Numbered from the stretch's first letter, positions 53,899 to 64,000 are shown. The stretch is 64,000 nucleotides of DNA from Methylocapsa acidiphila B2 (GCF_000427445.1 NZ_KE386496.1:2743504-2807503), one strand, 5' to 3'. Notes: generated by a model not told the origin, from the letters alone. Numbers and translations are program-made.

Positions 53899-56275
53899 GT
53901 TTTTCGGGCTCTTTGTTCCCGCCGCCGTCATCATCGTCGGAGCGCTCGCGGCTTTCGTGATTTACGCGATCAGAGCGCCTTTGCCCGACGACGACGGCTT
54001 TCTCCCCCTCCCCGGTCTACGCGCGCCTGTCGAAGTCGCATTCGACGATCTCGGGACGCCGAAAATCACGGCGCAAAACCGCCACGACGCCTTTCAGGCT
54101 CTCGGTTTCGTAACGGCGCGAGACCGTCTCTTCCAGATGGATTTGATGCGGCGCCAAACGGCGGGACGGCTCGCCGAAATTTTCGGAGGCGCGACGCTCG
54201 AAATGGATCGCTGGAACCGGGTCATGGGCTTCGGCCGATTGGCCGAAGACATTCTCCCCCGACTTCCGGCGGCGCAACGCGAAGCGCTTGAAGCCTACGC
54301 CGCCGGCGTCAATCAAGCGATCGCCTCCGCGCGCATGCCGGCGGTCGAATTCACCTTGTTGAATTACCGCCCCGAGCCATGGCGGCCGCAGGACAGCATT
54401 CTTATCGTGCTGGGGATGCAGAGCCTGCTCACCTGGTCGGCCGAGCAGGAGCGGACGGCGACGGTCATGCGGCGCGCGCTGCCGCGCTCGGTGGTCGATT
54501 TTCTGACCCCGGAAAGCGATTGCTACAATGAGGAGATTGCCCCACGCGACCCCGGCCGTTGCGCCGCCGACGCCCTGCCGCTCCACGATCTCATCGAGGT
54601 CATGAACGAGGCGCACGCGCCGGGCTCCTCGGCGCTTCATTTCGTCTCCGGCTTCGGCAATCCGCGCGGATCGAACGCCTGGGTCGTCGGCCCGGCGAAG
54701 ACGACCGATGGGCGCGCCATTCTCGCCAATGACATGCATCTCGAGCTTTCGGTTCCCGATGTGTGGTATCGCGCCGAATGGCGCTATCCGGGCGCCAACC
54801 TATCCGGGCTGACCCTGCCCGGCGTCCCCTTGCTCATCGCGGGAAGCAATGGCGCGCTCGCCTGGGGCCTGACGAGCGTGGAAGGCGATTTCGTCGATCT
54901 CGTCCAAATCGACGCCGTTCCGAATGATCCGGACCAATATCAAACTCCGGTGGGCGCTCGTTCCTTCGAAAGCCGGATCGAGACCATCCACATTCGCGGC
55001 GGCGCCGATCTATCGCTCCAGGTGCAGGCCACCATCTGGGGGCCATTGCTCCCGGAGCCGCTGCTCGGTCATCGCGTGTCCGCGCATTGGACGGCGCTCG
55101 ATCCGGCGGCGACGGATCTGGGCCTCGGCGACCTCGCCGAAGCGACGACGGCGGCGGCCGCGATCGCCGCACTTCATCGCGCAGGTGGGCTGCCCCTTAA
55201 CGTGCTCCTGGCCGACTCGGCCGGGAACATCGCTTGGACCTACGCGGGCAAATTTCCAAATCGCCGTGGCATGGACGGGCTTTTCAGCGAGTCATGGGCG
55301 GACGGGCGCAAGGGCTGGGACGGCTATATTCCGGCGGAGGAGCTGCCGAGCCTAATCAATCCGCCCAGCGGCTTTCTCGTCAACGCCAATCAAAGAATGC
55401 TGGGCGGCGAATATCCAACCGTGATCGGGCATGATTTCTCCGGCGGCTATCGCGCCTGGCGCATTTCGCGCCGGCTGCAGGCGCTCAACCGGGTCGGCGA
55501 GCGCGACATGCTGGCGCTGCAGCTCGACGCGGAAGCGGATTTCTATCGCTATTATCAAAAAGCGGCGCTACGGGCGCTCGAGGGCGAGGACGCTTTGGGT
55601 CCGCTTCCCGCCGCCGATCTCGCCCGCGCGATCGCAGGATGGAACGGCCGAGCCGAGACCGGCTCCCTGGGCGTCGCCCTGCTGGCGGCCTTTCGCGAAG
55701 AACTCGTCGAAGCGGTGCTCGCTCCTCTGCTCGCCAAATGCCGCGAGCTCGATCCGACATTCTTTTACGGATGGACCAGCGCCGATCTGCCTGTCCAGCG
55801 GATCATCGACAGCGGCCGCGCCGAATTGCTGCCGGACCGACAACGCTTTCGCGACTGGCCGAGCTTTCTCCGCTCCGCGCTTCTGAGCAGCGCGCAAAAG
55901 CTGGCGGCGCGTCAAAACGTCGAGATCGGCGCCCTTCCGCAACTGAGCTGGGGCGAGGTCAACAAGGTCGAAATCCGTCACCCGCTCGCGGACGGACTCC
56001 CGGTCTTGCGGGGTCTCCTCGACATGCCGCGCGAGCCGCTCGCCGGCTGTGGAAACTGCGTTCGATTGGCGAATGGGAAATTCGGCGCCAGCGAGCGCTT
56101 GGTCGTCGCGCCCGGACATGAGGCGGACGGCATCCTCCATATCCCCGGAGGGCAGTCGGGCCAGTTCGGCTCTCGCCATTATTCCGATCAGCAGAAGAGC
56201 TGGCTCGAAGGGCTGCCGACCGAATTTTCCAATGGCGAGATCTCCCACCGATTGACGCTGGAGCCGCGGCCCTGA
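53861..56275 (+). CDS. PvdQ-like Ntn-hydrolase acylase (penicillin acylase family)
   Basis: An 804-aa exported acylase precursor. A membrane signal segment (FFGLFVPAAVIIVGALAAFV) is followed by the alpha chain. Autocatalytic cleavage before Ser271 (GNPRG / SNAWVVGPAKT) would expose the N-terminal serine nucleophile of the beta chain. NDMHLELSVPDVWYRAEW and GLTSVEGDFVDL are typical family blocks. PvdQ removes the fatty acid from the pyoverdine precursor in the periplasm, and an equivalent step fits here because NRPS1 begins with a fatty acyl-AMP ligase. The start at 53861 overlaps the NRPS3 end by 38 bases; ATG 53891, which overlaps the stop itself, is an alternative giving 794 aa. An acyl-homoserine-lactone acylase role is the main alternative but less likely in this operon. 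Confidence 0.9.
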   Translation: MSAKAETAKKMRRFFGLFVPAAVIIVGALAAFVIYAIRAPLPDDDGFLPLPGLRAPVEVAFDDLGTPKITAQNRHDAFQALGFVTARDRLFQMDLMRRQTAGRLAEIFGGATLEMDRWNRVMGFGRLAEDILPRLPAAQREALEAYAAGVNQAIASARMPAVEFTLLNYRPEPWRPQDSILIVLGMQSLLTWSAEQERTATVMRRALPRSVVDFLTPESDCYNEEIAPRDPGRCAADALPLHDLIEVMNEAHAPGSSALHFVSGFGNPRGSNAWVVGPAKTTDGRAILANDMHLELSVPDVWYRAEWRYPGANLSGLTLPGVPLLIAGSNGALAWGLTSVEGDFVDLVQIDAVPNDPDQYQTPVGARSFESRIETIHIRGGADLSLQVQATIWGPLLPEPLLGHRVSAHWTALDPAATDLGLGDLAEATTAAAAIAALHRAGGLPLNVLLADSAGNIAWTYAGKFPNRRGMDGLFSESWADGRKGWDGYIPAEELPSLINPPSGFLVNANQRMLGGEYPTVIGHDFSGGYRAWRISRRLQALNRVGERDMLALQLDAEADFYRYYQKAALRALEGEDALGPLPAADLARAIAGWNGRAETGSLGVALLAAFREELVEAVLAPLLAKCRELDPTFFYGWTSADLPVQRIIDSGRAELLPDRQRFRDWPSFLRSALLSSAQKLAARQNVEIGALPQLSWGEVNKVEIRHPLADGLPVLRGLLDMPREPLAGCGNCVRLANGKFGASERLVVAPGHEADGILHIPGGQSGQFGSRHYSDQQKSWLEGLPTEFSNGEISHRLTLEPRP

Positions 56276-56409
56276 CGATCCGTGCGAGGCCGGAGCGCGC
56301 CGGGGTTGCGGGTCGATAAATTTTGCGTCCAAATATGGCGGCGCCAAACCGCTCTGAACGTCTATTTGTATCGAGGCGGCTTGCGCCTTCTAATAAGAAA
56401 GCGTGCGGA

Positions 56410-57657
56410 ATGGTGATGACGAGCCCGCCGGCGACGAGCGCATTCGCCCGGCGAAACGGGCGATTGCGGAGCGCCGCGCTCCTGGCGGCGCTCCTCGCGA
56501 CGGGCGCCGCTGGCGCGATAGGCTGGCGCCAATGGAATTCGGTGAGCGAGACCTTAGGCGAAGCCTATGAAACGCGGCCGGTCGCCTTGGGCGTCGTTGA
56601 GAAAACGGTTTCGGCCACAGGGTCGGTCAAGGCCCTCGTCACGGTCGACGTGGGATCGCAGCTCTCCGGCCTGATCGCGGAAATGAAGGTCGATTTCAAC
56701 GATCCCGTGAAGGCCGGGGATCTTTTAGCCGTCATCGAGCGCGCGCCCTACGAGGCCAAGGCCGCCTCGGCCGAAGCCAGTCTCGCCATCGCCCGCGCCG
56801 ATGTCAGCCAGAGGGAAGCCGCGATCGCGCGCGTCATGGCGCAGATCGCTCAAGCGAAGCGCGATCTCGACCGATCGGAGGTTCTAGCGCCGCGGGGCTT
56901 CGCCTCCCATGTGCAGCGCGATCAATATGAAACCCAATATCAGATGGCGAAAGCCGATCTCGCCAGCGCCCGCGCCCAGCTCGAAGCGGCCCAAGGGACG
57001 GTCTCGCTGCGCCAGGCGGATCTCGCCAAGGCGAAGATCGATCTCGGCTATACGCTCATTCGCTCGCCGATCAATGGCGTCGTCATCGACCGCAAGATGC
57101 AGCCGGGCCAAGCCGTCGCGGCCGAATATCAAACCCCGGTCCTGTTCCAGCTCGCCCAGGATCTGTCGCAAATCCTGATCTACGCCCAAGTCGACGAGTC
57201 CGACATAGGCGCCGTGCGGCCAGGCGCGGCGGTGACCTTCACGGTCGAGGCCTATCCCGACGAGACCTTCGAGGGCAAGGTGGACCAGGTGCGGCTCGCC
57301 GCCGCGAAAATTTCCGGCGTCATCACCTATACGGTGGCGATCCGGGCGCAAAATCCGCAGCAACGGCTCTTTCCGGACATGACCGCCACAGTCCGCATCG
57401 TCGGCGCGCGGCGCGAGAACGTGCTCCAAATTCCCAATGACGCCTTGAGATTCCGCTCCCGGCCGGCTGGGGACGGAAGGGATCAGCCGGAAACGGCCGT
57501 CGTATGGACGCCGGGCGCAAGCGGTTCGCTCGAGCCTCGGACGATCGCGCTCGGCCTCAAAGGCGACGCGACGACGGAAATTCTCAGCGGGAGCGTTCAG
57601 GCGGGCGACATGGTCGCGGTCCGAGCTGGACGCGGGAAGGACCAGGGGAAGTCCTGA
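56410..57657 (+). CDS. macA: MacA-like periplasmic adaptor (membrane fusion protein)
   Basis: A 415-aa HlyD/MacA-type adaptor with an N-terminal membrane anchor (SAALLAALLATGAAGAIGW), a biotinyl-lipoyl half-motif (TVDVGSQLSGLIAEMKVDFN), a long alpha-helical hairpin (about residues 100-190) and the second lipoyl half (LIRSPINGVVIDRKMQPGQA). Beta-barrel and membrane-proximal domains follow. The start is placed at 56410; the frame is open to 56323. It ends exactly where the ATPase gene begins (TGA then GTG). By analogy with PvdR it should link the MacB pump to an outer-membrane channel for secretion of the finished peptide. No TolC/OpmQ gene is in the window. Confidence 0.9.
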   Translation: MVMTSPPATSAFARRNGRLRSAALLAALLATGAAGAIGWRQWNSVSETLGEAYETRPVALGVVEKTVSATGSVKALVTVDVGSQLSGLIAEMKVDFNDPVKAGDLLAVIERAPYEAKAASAEASLAIARADVSQREAAIARVMAQIAQAKRDLDRSEVLAPRGFASHVQRDQYETQYQMAKADLASARAQLEAAQGTVSLRQADLAKAKIDLGYTLIRSPINGVVIDRKMQPGQAVAAEYQTPVLFQLAQDLSQILIYAQVDESDIGAVRPGAAVTFTVEAYPDETFEGKVDQVRLAAAKISGVITYTVAIRAQNPQQRLFPDMTATVRIVGARRENVLQIPNDALRFRSRPAGDGRDQPETAVVWTPGASGSLEPRTIALGLKGDATTEILSGSVQAGDMVAVRAGRGKDQGKS

Positions 57658-58403
57658 GTGACGGGCGGACCAGACGCGCAATCCGAGAGGCGGCCGGTCA
57701 TCGCATGCTCCGCCTTGACCAAGACCTATGATCTCGGCGTCGAAAAGGTGCGCGCCTTGCGGGGCGTGACTTTTTCGATCGCGCGCGGGGAATTCGTCGC
57801 CATCATGGGCGCATCCGGGTCCGGCAAATCGACCTTGGCCAATCTTCTCGGCGCTCTCGACACGCCGACTTCGGGAGAACTCATGATCGACGGACAATCG
57901 GTCGCGGGCCTCTCGAGCGACGCGCTCGCGCGGCTGCGCAACCACGACATCGGCTTCGTGTTTCAGCAATTCAATCTGCTGCCGCGGATGACCGCGCTCG
58001 AGAATGTCATGCTCCCGCTCCTTTACGCGCCGCGTGGACGCAAGAACGGAGCCGTCGACGCCCGCGCAAGGCTCGAAGAGGTCGGGCTCGGCCGACGCAT
58101 GGATCACAGGCCGGCGCAACTTTCCGGAGGCCAGCAGCAGCGCGTGGCGATCGCCCGGGCTCTGATCAACGATCCCCGCATCGTGATCGCCGATGAGCCG
58201 ACCGGCGCGCTGGACACGAAGACCTCGCAGGACATTATGGAGCTTTTCCTGAAGCTTCACGCGGAAGGGCTCACCATCATCCTCATCACCCACGAGCCGG
58301 ACATCGCCGCCTATGCCGGCCGACTGCTGCGCTTTTCCGACGGCGAGCTCGTCGAAGACCTGACCCGGCGCCCGCAGAATCAGGGTCGAGAGAGAGCGCG
58401 ATC

Positions 58404-58407
<4 letters not shown>
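57658..58407 (+). CDS. macB: MacB-type ABC transporter ATP-binding protein
   Basis: A 249-aa ATPase of the MacB/LolD class. The Walker A is [10 protein letters not shown], the Q-loop is [13 protein letters not shown], the signature is [15 protein letters not shown] and the Walker B is [12 protein letters not shown]. It uses a GTG start directly abutting the MacA stop and overlaps the permease gene by GTGA, so all three are translationally coupled. In E. coli MacB and in PvdT the ATPase and permease are one polypeptide; here they are split. Together with the adaptor it forms a tripartite-type efflux pump, presumably for the peptide. Confidence 0.9.
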
Positions 58408-59624
<1,217 letters not shown>

Positions 59625-59741
59625 AGACGGGATAAGGGAGAGTAGGGCCGGCTATTCGTCCCGGTCCCTCGCCATTCTATCGAAATCGACCTGTTCATGA
59701 ATTTGGATCGATTGCCGGTCGATTCGGCCCGCAGCTTCTGA

Positions 59742-60896
59742 TCAGGCGTAGCTCCGACGAAGGCCACTGAGGAAGCCGCCATATTCGTTCGTCTGGCTCA
59801 GCGCCAGCCCTCCGCTATAGGCGGCGAAGGCCAACTGGCCACGGAGGGTCGGCGCCACGAGCACACCCTGGCGATACAGCGTCTCTTGCGGTCCCCATCT
59901 AAGCTTTGAAGGGTCGTTTCCGGTCGACAGATTGACGATGTCGAACCGCTGGTCGACGGCCCATTTGATCGCCTCGGCGACCACGGTCGTCATGATGCTA
60001 TATTTGCTCCAATCCGGGTTAAATCCCGAATAATAAAGATAGAGTTCCTTGCCAAACACGAAACCGATTCGCGACGCCACGACCTTCCCCGCCACCAAAA
60101 TTTCAAAAACCCGAAGGCTGTCGCGCTCGGCCATGGCATGCGCGTAATCGCGGAGAAACCGTCTCGATTTCTCCGCCGCGAATACGTCGCGATGCCTAAC
60201 CATGTCGGCGCGAGCCGCGCGCGCTTTGTGCAGGAGGAAAAAACGAGAAATGGCGGCAGCCGACTCGTCGGGCCGGTCGATGACGCGAAACGTGAAGGCA
60301 TGGCCGTCGCGCTTTAGGGAATTATAGCATTTCCGAAGCGCTTCCTTGGTGTTTCTCGACAGTCCGGCCTTCAACTCGTCCCAGGAGCGCGGAAGCCTCA
60401 AGTAGTAATCCGGCACATCCTTGACCGCCCTCAACGAAATCGAATCGTCGAGCTCGCCAGCAAGGTGCGCGTCCTTATGGATGCCGCCCCATTTGAGCCA
60501 ATCCCAATTCTTGTCCCTCTCGATGAAATATGCGCTCAAAGCCAGCATGGCCCTATATTGATCCGCCGGCCGGCAAGCGAGCCCACGAATTTCCGTCATG
60601 TTCGGATCGGCGCCGAAAAACCCGAGCTCGCGCAACGGGAATAGTCGTGAACGGGGCCTACGCGTGAGCATCATCGGCGCAACCGCGATCAGCCTGGACG
60701 CCGCATCGCGAACGACATGCGCGTAGAACGAGTCCCGAACATATATGTTGTCGGAGGGCATATGTCGCCACCACAACATATTCCATAATGGGCCTGTGAA
60801 AGGCAGGCGCGGGCTCAATTCGGCGTCGAGATCCTCCCATTCGGAACAGAGTCGCCAAAGAGATTCGGGGTCGGTCACAGCCTGAACGGTCAGCAC
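59742..60896 (-). CDS. BioF2/FemAB-like GNAT-superfamily acyltransferase
   Basis: A 384-aa protein with a C-terminal BioF2/CelD-like acetyltransferase domain (about 150-330). Typical blocks are LPRSWDELKAGLSRNTKEAL, then KARAARADMVRHRDV, and VFGKELYLYYSGFNPDWSKY followed by a GNDPSKLRWG segment. Proteins of this kind are found in polysaccharide and cell-envelope loci, where they acylate sugars or lipids. The start overlaps the 3' end of the upstream glycosyltransferase gene by seven bases, so they form a pair. Nothing ties the pair firmly to the NRPS cluster, and it lies beyond the convergent boundary. Confidence 0.75.
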   Translation of the reverse strand: MLTVQAVTDPESLWRLCSEWEDLDAELSPRLPFTGPLWNMLWWRHMPSDNIYVRDSFYAHVVRDAASRLIAVAPMMLTRRPRSRLFPLRELGFFGADPNMTEIRGLACRPADQYRAMLALSAYFIERDKNWDWLKWGGIHKDAHLAGELDDSISLRAVKDVPDYYLRLPRSWDELKAGLSRNTKEALRKCYNSLKRDGHAFTFRVIDRPDESAAAISRFFLLHKARAARADMVRHRDVFAAEKSRRFLRDYAHAMAERDSLRVFEILVAGKVVASRIGFVFGKELYLYYSGFNPDWSKYSIMTTVVAEAIKWAVDQRFDIVNLSTGNDPSKLRWGPQETLYRQGVLVAPTLRGQLAFAAYSGGLALSQTNEYGGFLSGLRRSYA

Positions 60897-61741
60897 GATA
60901 CGACCCTCAACATGCGTTCAAACGCCTTGAGCCCGTAAAATTCGACGGACCCCATTTCCGCGCGATACCTTTCATGCATGCGTTTGTAGCTTTGCCTGAC
61001 GAGCGTCTGAACGCCCGGGCGATGCATGAGCGACGGGCCTATGCGATAATGCAAGGAGACTTGCTGCATGAATAAAGCGCCGAAACGGCGAATGGTCCGC
61101 GCGTAGAAATCGACATCCTCCATGAGCGGCAAGTCGGGGTCGAAGCCGTTCACCGCAATGACGCACTCCCGTCGAACGACTCCTGCGCTGCAAACCAACA
61201 TGGTTTCGCCGAAGAGCATGCGCGCGGCGAAGGCCACATGCGGGCCGAACTTTTGACAGGTTGCGGCGCGGCGCGCGGCGCGCGAGAAAAACGCCCGCTC
61301 ATGAGAAAGTTGCGCTTCGTCGAAGCCGAATGGCTCGACCGTCCCGAAAACGACCCCGATATCGGGAGTCGCAGCGAAGACCTTCTTGATGGCGCGGTAG
61401 TGTCCATCCGGCACGATGTCGTCGTCATCGAGAAAATGCATCAGCGCGCCGTTCGCTAGCGGCCAGGCCAGATTGCGCACAACCGCGGGCTTCCCCCCCG
61501 AAGGCTCCGAATTTCTAACATAGCGTATGCGCGGATCGGCGAAACGCGACACGGTTGCCTCGGCCGAACCGGAAGGACAATCGTCGACGACGATAATTTC
61601 AACAGACGCGTCCGTCTGCCGGAGAGCGCTGGCTATGGCGTCGACCAGCGTCTGAGGCCTGCGAAAAGTAGGAATAACGACGGTAATGTCTGGAATTTCA
61701 AATGAAATAGGATTTGCCATTTTGAATATGACGTCCGTCAT
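60890..61741 (-). CDS. Family-2 glycosyltransferase
   Basis: A 283-aa GT-A fold glycosyltransferase. The N-terminus ITVVIPTFRRPQTLVDAIAS, the nucleotide-binding VDDCPSGSAEA, the metal-binding LMHFLDDDDIVPDGHYRAI and the acceptor-side GFDPDLPLMEDVDFYARTIR place it in GT2. GGAGGA lies immediately before the ATG at 61741, which is very tight; ATG 61720 (MANPISF) is an alternative start. It is coupled to the acyltransferase downstream. It probably acts in surface polysaccharide or glycolipid synthesis. A role in decorating the peptide is possible but unsupported. Confidence 0.85.
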   Translation of the reverse strand: MTDVIFKMANPISFEIPDITVVIPTFRRPQTLVDAIASALRQTDASVEIIVVDDCPSGSAEATVSRFADPRIRYVRNSEPSGGKPAVVRNLAWPLANGALMHFLDDDDIVPDGHYRAIKKVFAATPDIGVVFGTVEPFGFDEAQLSHERAFFSRAARRAATCQKFGPHVAFAARMLFGETMLVCSAGVVRRECVIAVNGFDPDLPLMEDVDFYARTIRRFGALFMQQVSLHYRIGPSLMHRPGVQTLVRQSYKRMHERYRAEMGSVEFYGLKAFERMLRVVSC

Positions 61742-62447
61742 TCCTCCGCCAACGGAACAATCGCAACAGACACACGAACGAAGGTTGGACGGACAATCGT
61801 CTAAGAGCGAAGCGCTGCTTGAGAATTCAGTAAGAATAGTAATTAATCTCAGACTTGGATCTGCAATACGACTGAAATGTAAACGGGCGCCCCCCGTTGC
61901 GCCTCGTTCAAATATATGACTTGCATAAGTCTAATGTGAGCCTCTTAAAGTAAATTGCTCAAAAATTCTATATTTTTTCGGACTTCAGCGTAGAAGGCCT
62001 ATCCGATCGAAAAGACGCGAGGCGCGATGGCCTACGCATCCTTGAAGCCACAACACATATTTCTTGTCGCAGACCCTGACGTTCAACGCCTTAGAAAGCT
62101 GACGACATTCGTTAAATGTTATATGCCTGCGGCGCGCCTTAGGCTCTAGATAATGAATTTTTCAAAGATACCGCAAACTTGGCTCGGGCGCAAATTTCCA
62201 ACCTGTGTCGCAACCAAGGCGAAGGAGCGATCTTTCTGCCGAATTCAGATCATCTCAAGTCAAATTGATGCAAAATCCAACAGAGATCGTATCCTCTCGG
62301 CTCCAACCCCTATATTCCCTTCAATTCGCCCGCCATAGGCGACATGGGGGATCGGCTCGCTGTCCGCGAGCAGCTATGATTTGCGCGCGGAAGCGCCGAA
62401 AGGCGAGGCGCCTTATCAAGCGATTTGATTGTCGACGCAAATAAGCG
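61742..62447. other. Gene-free, AT-richer region between the GT2 and xerD genes
   Basis: About 700 bases lacking any convincing gene. Base composition is clearly lower in GC than the surroundings, especially 61800-62000 and 62150-62330. Short open frames (for example 62153-62338) have no recognisable features or ribosome-binding sites. The GT2 promoter should lie at the left edge. The rest could be a decayed segment or hold an untranslated RNA; nothing positive supports either. Confidence 0.4.
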
Positions 62448-63392
62448 TCAATCATCGCTCAAGGGATGGAGGTCGCGCACCATCGCTTTCACCCGTTCAT
62501 CAAGCACATGCGTGTAGATCTGCGTCGTCGAAATATCGGCATGGCCGAGCAATTCCTGCACGACGCGAAGATCGGCGCCATTCTGCAACAAATGGCTCGC
62601 GAAGGCGTGGCGCAATACGTGCGGGCTCACCCGAGCCGCCCCAATTCCCGCCGCGCTCGCGCAGAGCTTGAGGTCGCGCGCGAACGCCTGCCGCGCGACA
62701 TGGCCGCTCGCGCTGTCGGCCGGAAATAGCCAAGGTCCCGCGGCGGCGCCGGGAAGCGTTTCTTCGAGGAGGGCGCGATAGGCGCGAACCGCGCGACGGG
62801 CCGGCGCCGAGACCGGGGCCAGGCGTTCGCGCCCGCCCTTGCCACGAATATTGAGAAAAGGCTGCTCGCCCCGCGCCGCGCTTTTGGGCAATGCGACGAG
62901 TTCCGACACGCGCAGCCCCGTCGCATAAAGAAGCTCGAGGAGAGCCGCGACCCGAAGCGTCCGCAAACGCTCAGCCGGCGGGCGGGCGCCATCATCGAGG
63001 CCTTCTTTCGAGACGTCGAGCAGCCGGTCAACCTCGGCGATGGACAGGACTTTCGGCAGACTGCGGCCACGACGGGGCCCTTCGAGGATGGCGGCCGGAT
63101 CGTCGGCGCGGCGGCCCTCGGCGAGGAGAAAACGGTGAAACTGGCGCAGCGACGATAATTTCCGGGCGCTCGACGTGGGCTTCAATCCACGCGCCTCGAG
63201 CGTCGAAAGATAGGCGCGAATATCCTCGGCCCGCGCCTGAAGGGGCGTCTTGCCGGCGCCGGCGAGCGCCGCGACATAATCGACGAGGTCGCGCGCATAG
63301 GCGTCAAGCGTATTTTTGGACGCACCCCGCTCGGCGGCGATCATCTCGAGAAAAGCGTCGATCAGATCCGAGCGCCTGCCGGCCGTGGCCAT
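62448..63392 (-). CDS. xerD: Site-specific tyrosine recombinase XerD
   Basis: A 314-aa tyrosine recombinase that, with XerC, resolves chromosome dimers at dif. The N-terminal SAM-like DNA-binding domain (about 10-95) contains SKNTLDAYARDLVDYVAAL. The catalytic residues are all visible: Arg in YATGLRVSELVAL, Lys in IRGKGGRERLAP, HxxR in HVLRHAFASHLLQNGADLRV, His in LGHADIST and Tyr in TQIYTHV. Length and ending (HPLSDD) are standard for XerD. The gene begins nine bases after a 47-aa membrane protein gene, so the two form an operon. Confidence 0.94.
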   Translation of the reverse strand: MATAGRRSDLIDAFLEMIAAERGASKNTLDAYARDLVDYVAALAGAGKTPLQARAEDIRAYLSTLEARGLKPTSSARKLSSLRQFHRFLLAEGRRADDPAAILEGPRRGRSLPKVLSIAEVDRLLDVSKEGLDDGARPPAERLRTLRVAALLELLYATGLRVSELVALPKSAARGEQPFLNIRGKGGRERLAPVSAPARRAVRAYRALLEETLPGAAAGPWLFPADSASGHVARQAFARDLKLCASAAGIGAARVSPHVLRHAFASHLLQNGADLRVVQELLGHADISTTQIYTHVLDERVKAMVRDLHPLSDD

Positions 63393-63401
63393 CGCCCGAG
63401 C

Positions 63402-63545
63402 CTATTTGTTCAGCCGCGCGGCCGGAATCGCCTGGCTCATCTCGCGCGGGTGCGGGTCGACGAAAGCGACGAGCGCGAGCATGCCGGCATAGCCCAGTCC
63501 TGCCAGGATCGCGAGCGTGATGAGGAAGCGAATAAGCGTCGGCAA
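63402..63545 (-). CDS. Small single-pass membrane protein (47 aa) upstream of xerD
   Basis: A 47-aa open frame with a TTG start. It reads LPTLIRFLITLAILAGLGYA, then GMLALVAFVDPHPREMSQAI and PAARLNK. A GCGGAG ribosome-binding site lies about seven bases upstream of the TTG. Residues about 5-30 form one hydrophobic membrane helix, followed by a short charged tail (DPHPREMS). The stop is nine bases before the xerD start. The codon choice, hydrophobic pattern and spacing argue for a genuine gene. I recall similar small membrane proteins next to xerD in Hyphomicrobiales, but with no known function. Confidence 0.7.
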   Translation of the reverse strand: MPTLIRFLITLAILAGLGYAGMLALVAFVDPHPREMSQAIPAARLNK

Positions 63546-64000
63546 GTCGTTCTCCGCGAGTGGCGCGCCTAGCGCATATCCCGATTCGATGGAATCGATC
63601 CAATCGACAGAACATGCTCCAACTTATTGATCTCGAGCGAGTCCTTGTCGACTGGACGAGTCCATCCGATCGAAACGCGCTCTAGAGTTCGTTTTGGGGC
63701 GCAATCGCCGCCGCTTCGCGCTCAGAAAACGCAGCCGAATAGAAGTTTGAGCGGCGTTCGGAGTCCAGCGAATTCTAGAGGGTCCATCGCAAGACATATC
63801 CGCAAGCCGTTAACAATTGACGACGCTTCGGCGCTCGGACTGCGCGGCGGACGGACGGCGGGCGCCATTCAGCGCCTCTCCGTCGGCGCCGCCTATCTCG
63901 ACGTCGAGTATTTGGGACGGCGCCTCGCCTGGAAGCCTGACGCGCGAAAAATCCTCCGCGCGGCCTATGCCGCCCCGCTCGGTCAGGACCCGCAAGACCT
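63546..64000. other. Right-hand end: repeat-like segment and unresolved coding potential
   Basis: About 455 bases. The 63580-63690 part resembles a dispersed repeat (see separate entry). From about 63810 to the edge both strands are open with high third-position GC. The plus frame reads ...TIDDASALGLRGGRTAGAIQ and GAAYLDVEYLGRRLAWKP; the minus frame has a 61-codon ORF starting MRVLTERGGIGRAEDFSR. Neither is recognisable. The plus frame, with aromatic residues in typical codons, looks slightly more protein-like and would run out of the window, but it lacks a clear start. Confidence 0.35.
63581..63685. repeat. Dispersed-repeat-like segment (related to 9415-9470)
   Basis: The string around GAATCGATCCAATCGACAGA and ACATGCTCCAACTTATTGA resembles the ftsE-ftsX spacer (GAATCGATCTGATTGACCAG, ATATGCTCAAGCATTTGAA). 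It then runs through GAGTCCATCCGATCGAAACG to CTCTAGAG. Its ends contain short opposed GATT/ATCGAT elements. This looks like a small non-coding interspersed repeat with at least two copies in the window, one shortened. Confidence 0.45.

Noticed and set aside
62153-62338. 61-codon frame in the gap before xerD
   Set aside because: No ribosome-binding site, membrane helix or known motif; atypical composition for a gene here.

Overview
The window is GC-rich DNA (low-GC patches aside) with the gene content of an alphaproteobacterium of the Hyphomicrobiales type. The evidence is secA beside a PpiC-type foldase gene, an argJ-mutT pair, ftsEX, xerD, and an FdsA-type formate dehydrogenase. A methanethiol oxidase (mtoX) with a SCO-like partner adds a C1/one-carbon-sulfur flavour, so a methylotroph or methanotroph of the Methylocystis/Methylosinus kind is a reasonable guess. 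That placement is inference.

Left part (1-13.9 kb): 5' part of secA (minus), a periplasmic parvulin foldase, argJ-mutT, an orphan TIR-like nucleotide-binding protein on lower-GC DNA (possible phage-defence effector), the mtoX-sco operon (minus), a GNAT acetyltransferase, ftsE and ftsX separated by a palindrome-bearing spacer, and a lone formate dehydrogenase alpha subunit.

Centre (13.9-59.6 kb): a large, apparently complete nonribosomal peptide cluster. On the minus strand lie two secreted paralogues whose mature N-terminus is predicted to be His, a free-standing STN-domain protein translationally coupled to a SyrD/PvdE-type peptide exporter, a DUF3617 protein, an MbtH-like protein, a diaminobutyrate aminotransferase and a GT1 glycosyltransferase. 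On the plus strand lies one long, tightly coupled run: NRPS1 (FAAL-ACP-C-A-PCP-C-A-PCP-C), a SyrP/TauD-like beta-hydroxylase, NRPS2 (degenerate C or interface domain-A-PCP-E-C-A with embedded methyltransferase-PCP), NRPS3 (C-A-PCP-dual E/C-A-PCP-C-A-PCP-TE), a PvdQ-like Ntn acylase, a MacA-like adaptor, and MacB split into ATPase and permease. Specificity residues read by eye predict acyl-Ser-Dab-(beta-OH)His-like-(N-Me)Thr-(D)Ser-Thr-Orn-like. The maturation set (acylated precursor, SyrD/PvdE export, periplasmic deacylation, MacAB-type efflux, Dab supply, MbtH) copies the logic of pyoverdine assembly without its chromophore genes. A metallophore is the most likely product. The two Thr adenylation domains share a 1,437-bp direct repeat with no difference seen.

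Right part (59.6-64 kb): a FemAB/BioF2-like acyltransferase and a GT2 glycosyltransferase (minus), about 700 bp of AT-richer non-coding DNA, then a 47-aa membrane protein gene in an operon with xerD (minus), a dispersed-repeat-like segment and an unresolved right end. No tRNA, rRNA, CRISPR array, transposase, TonB receptor or sigma/regulator gene was seen.
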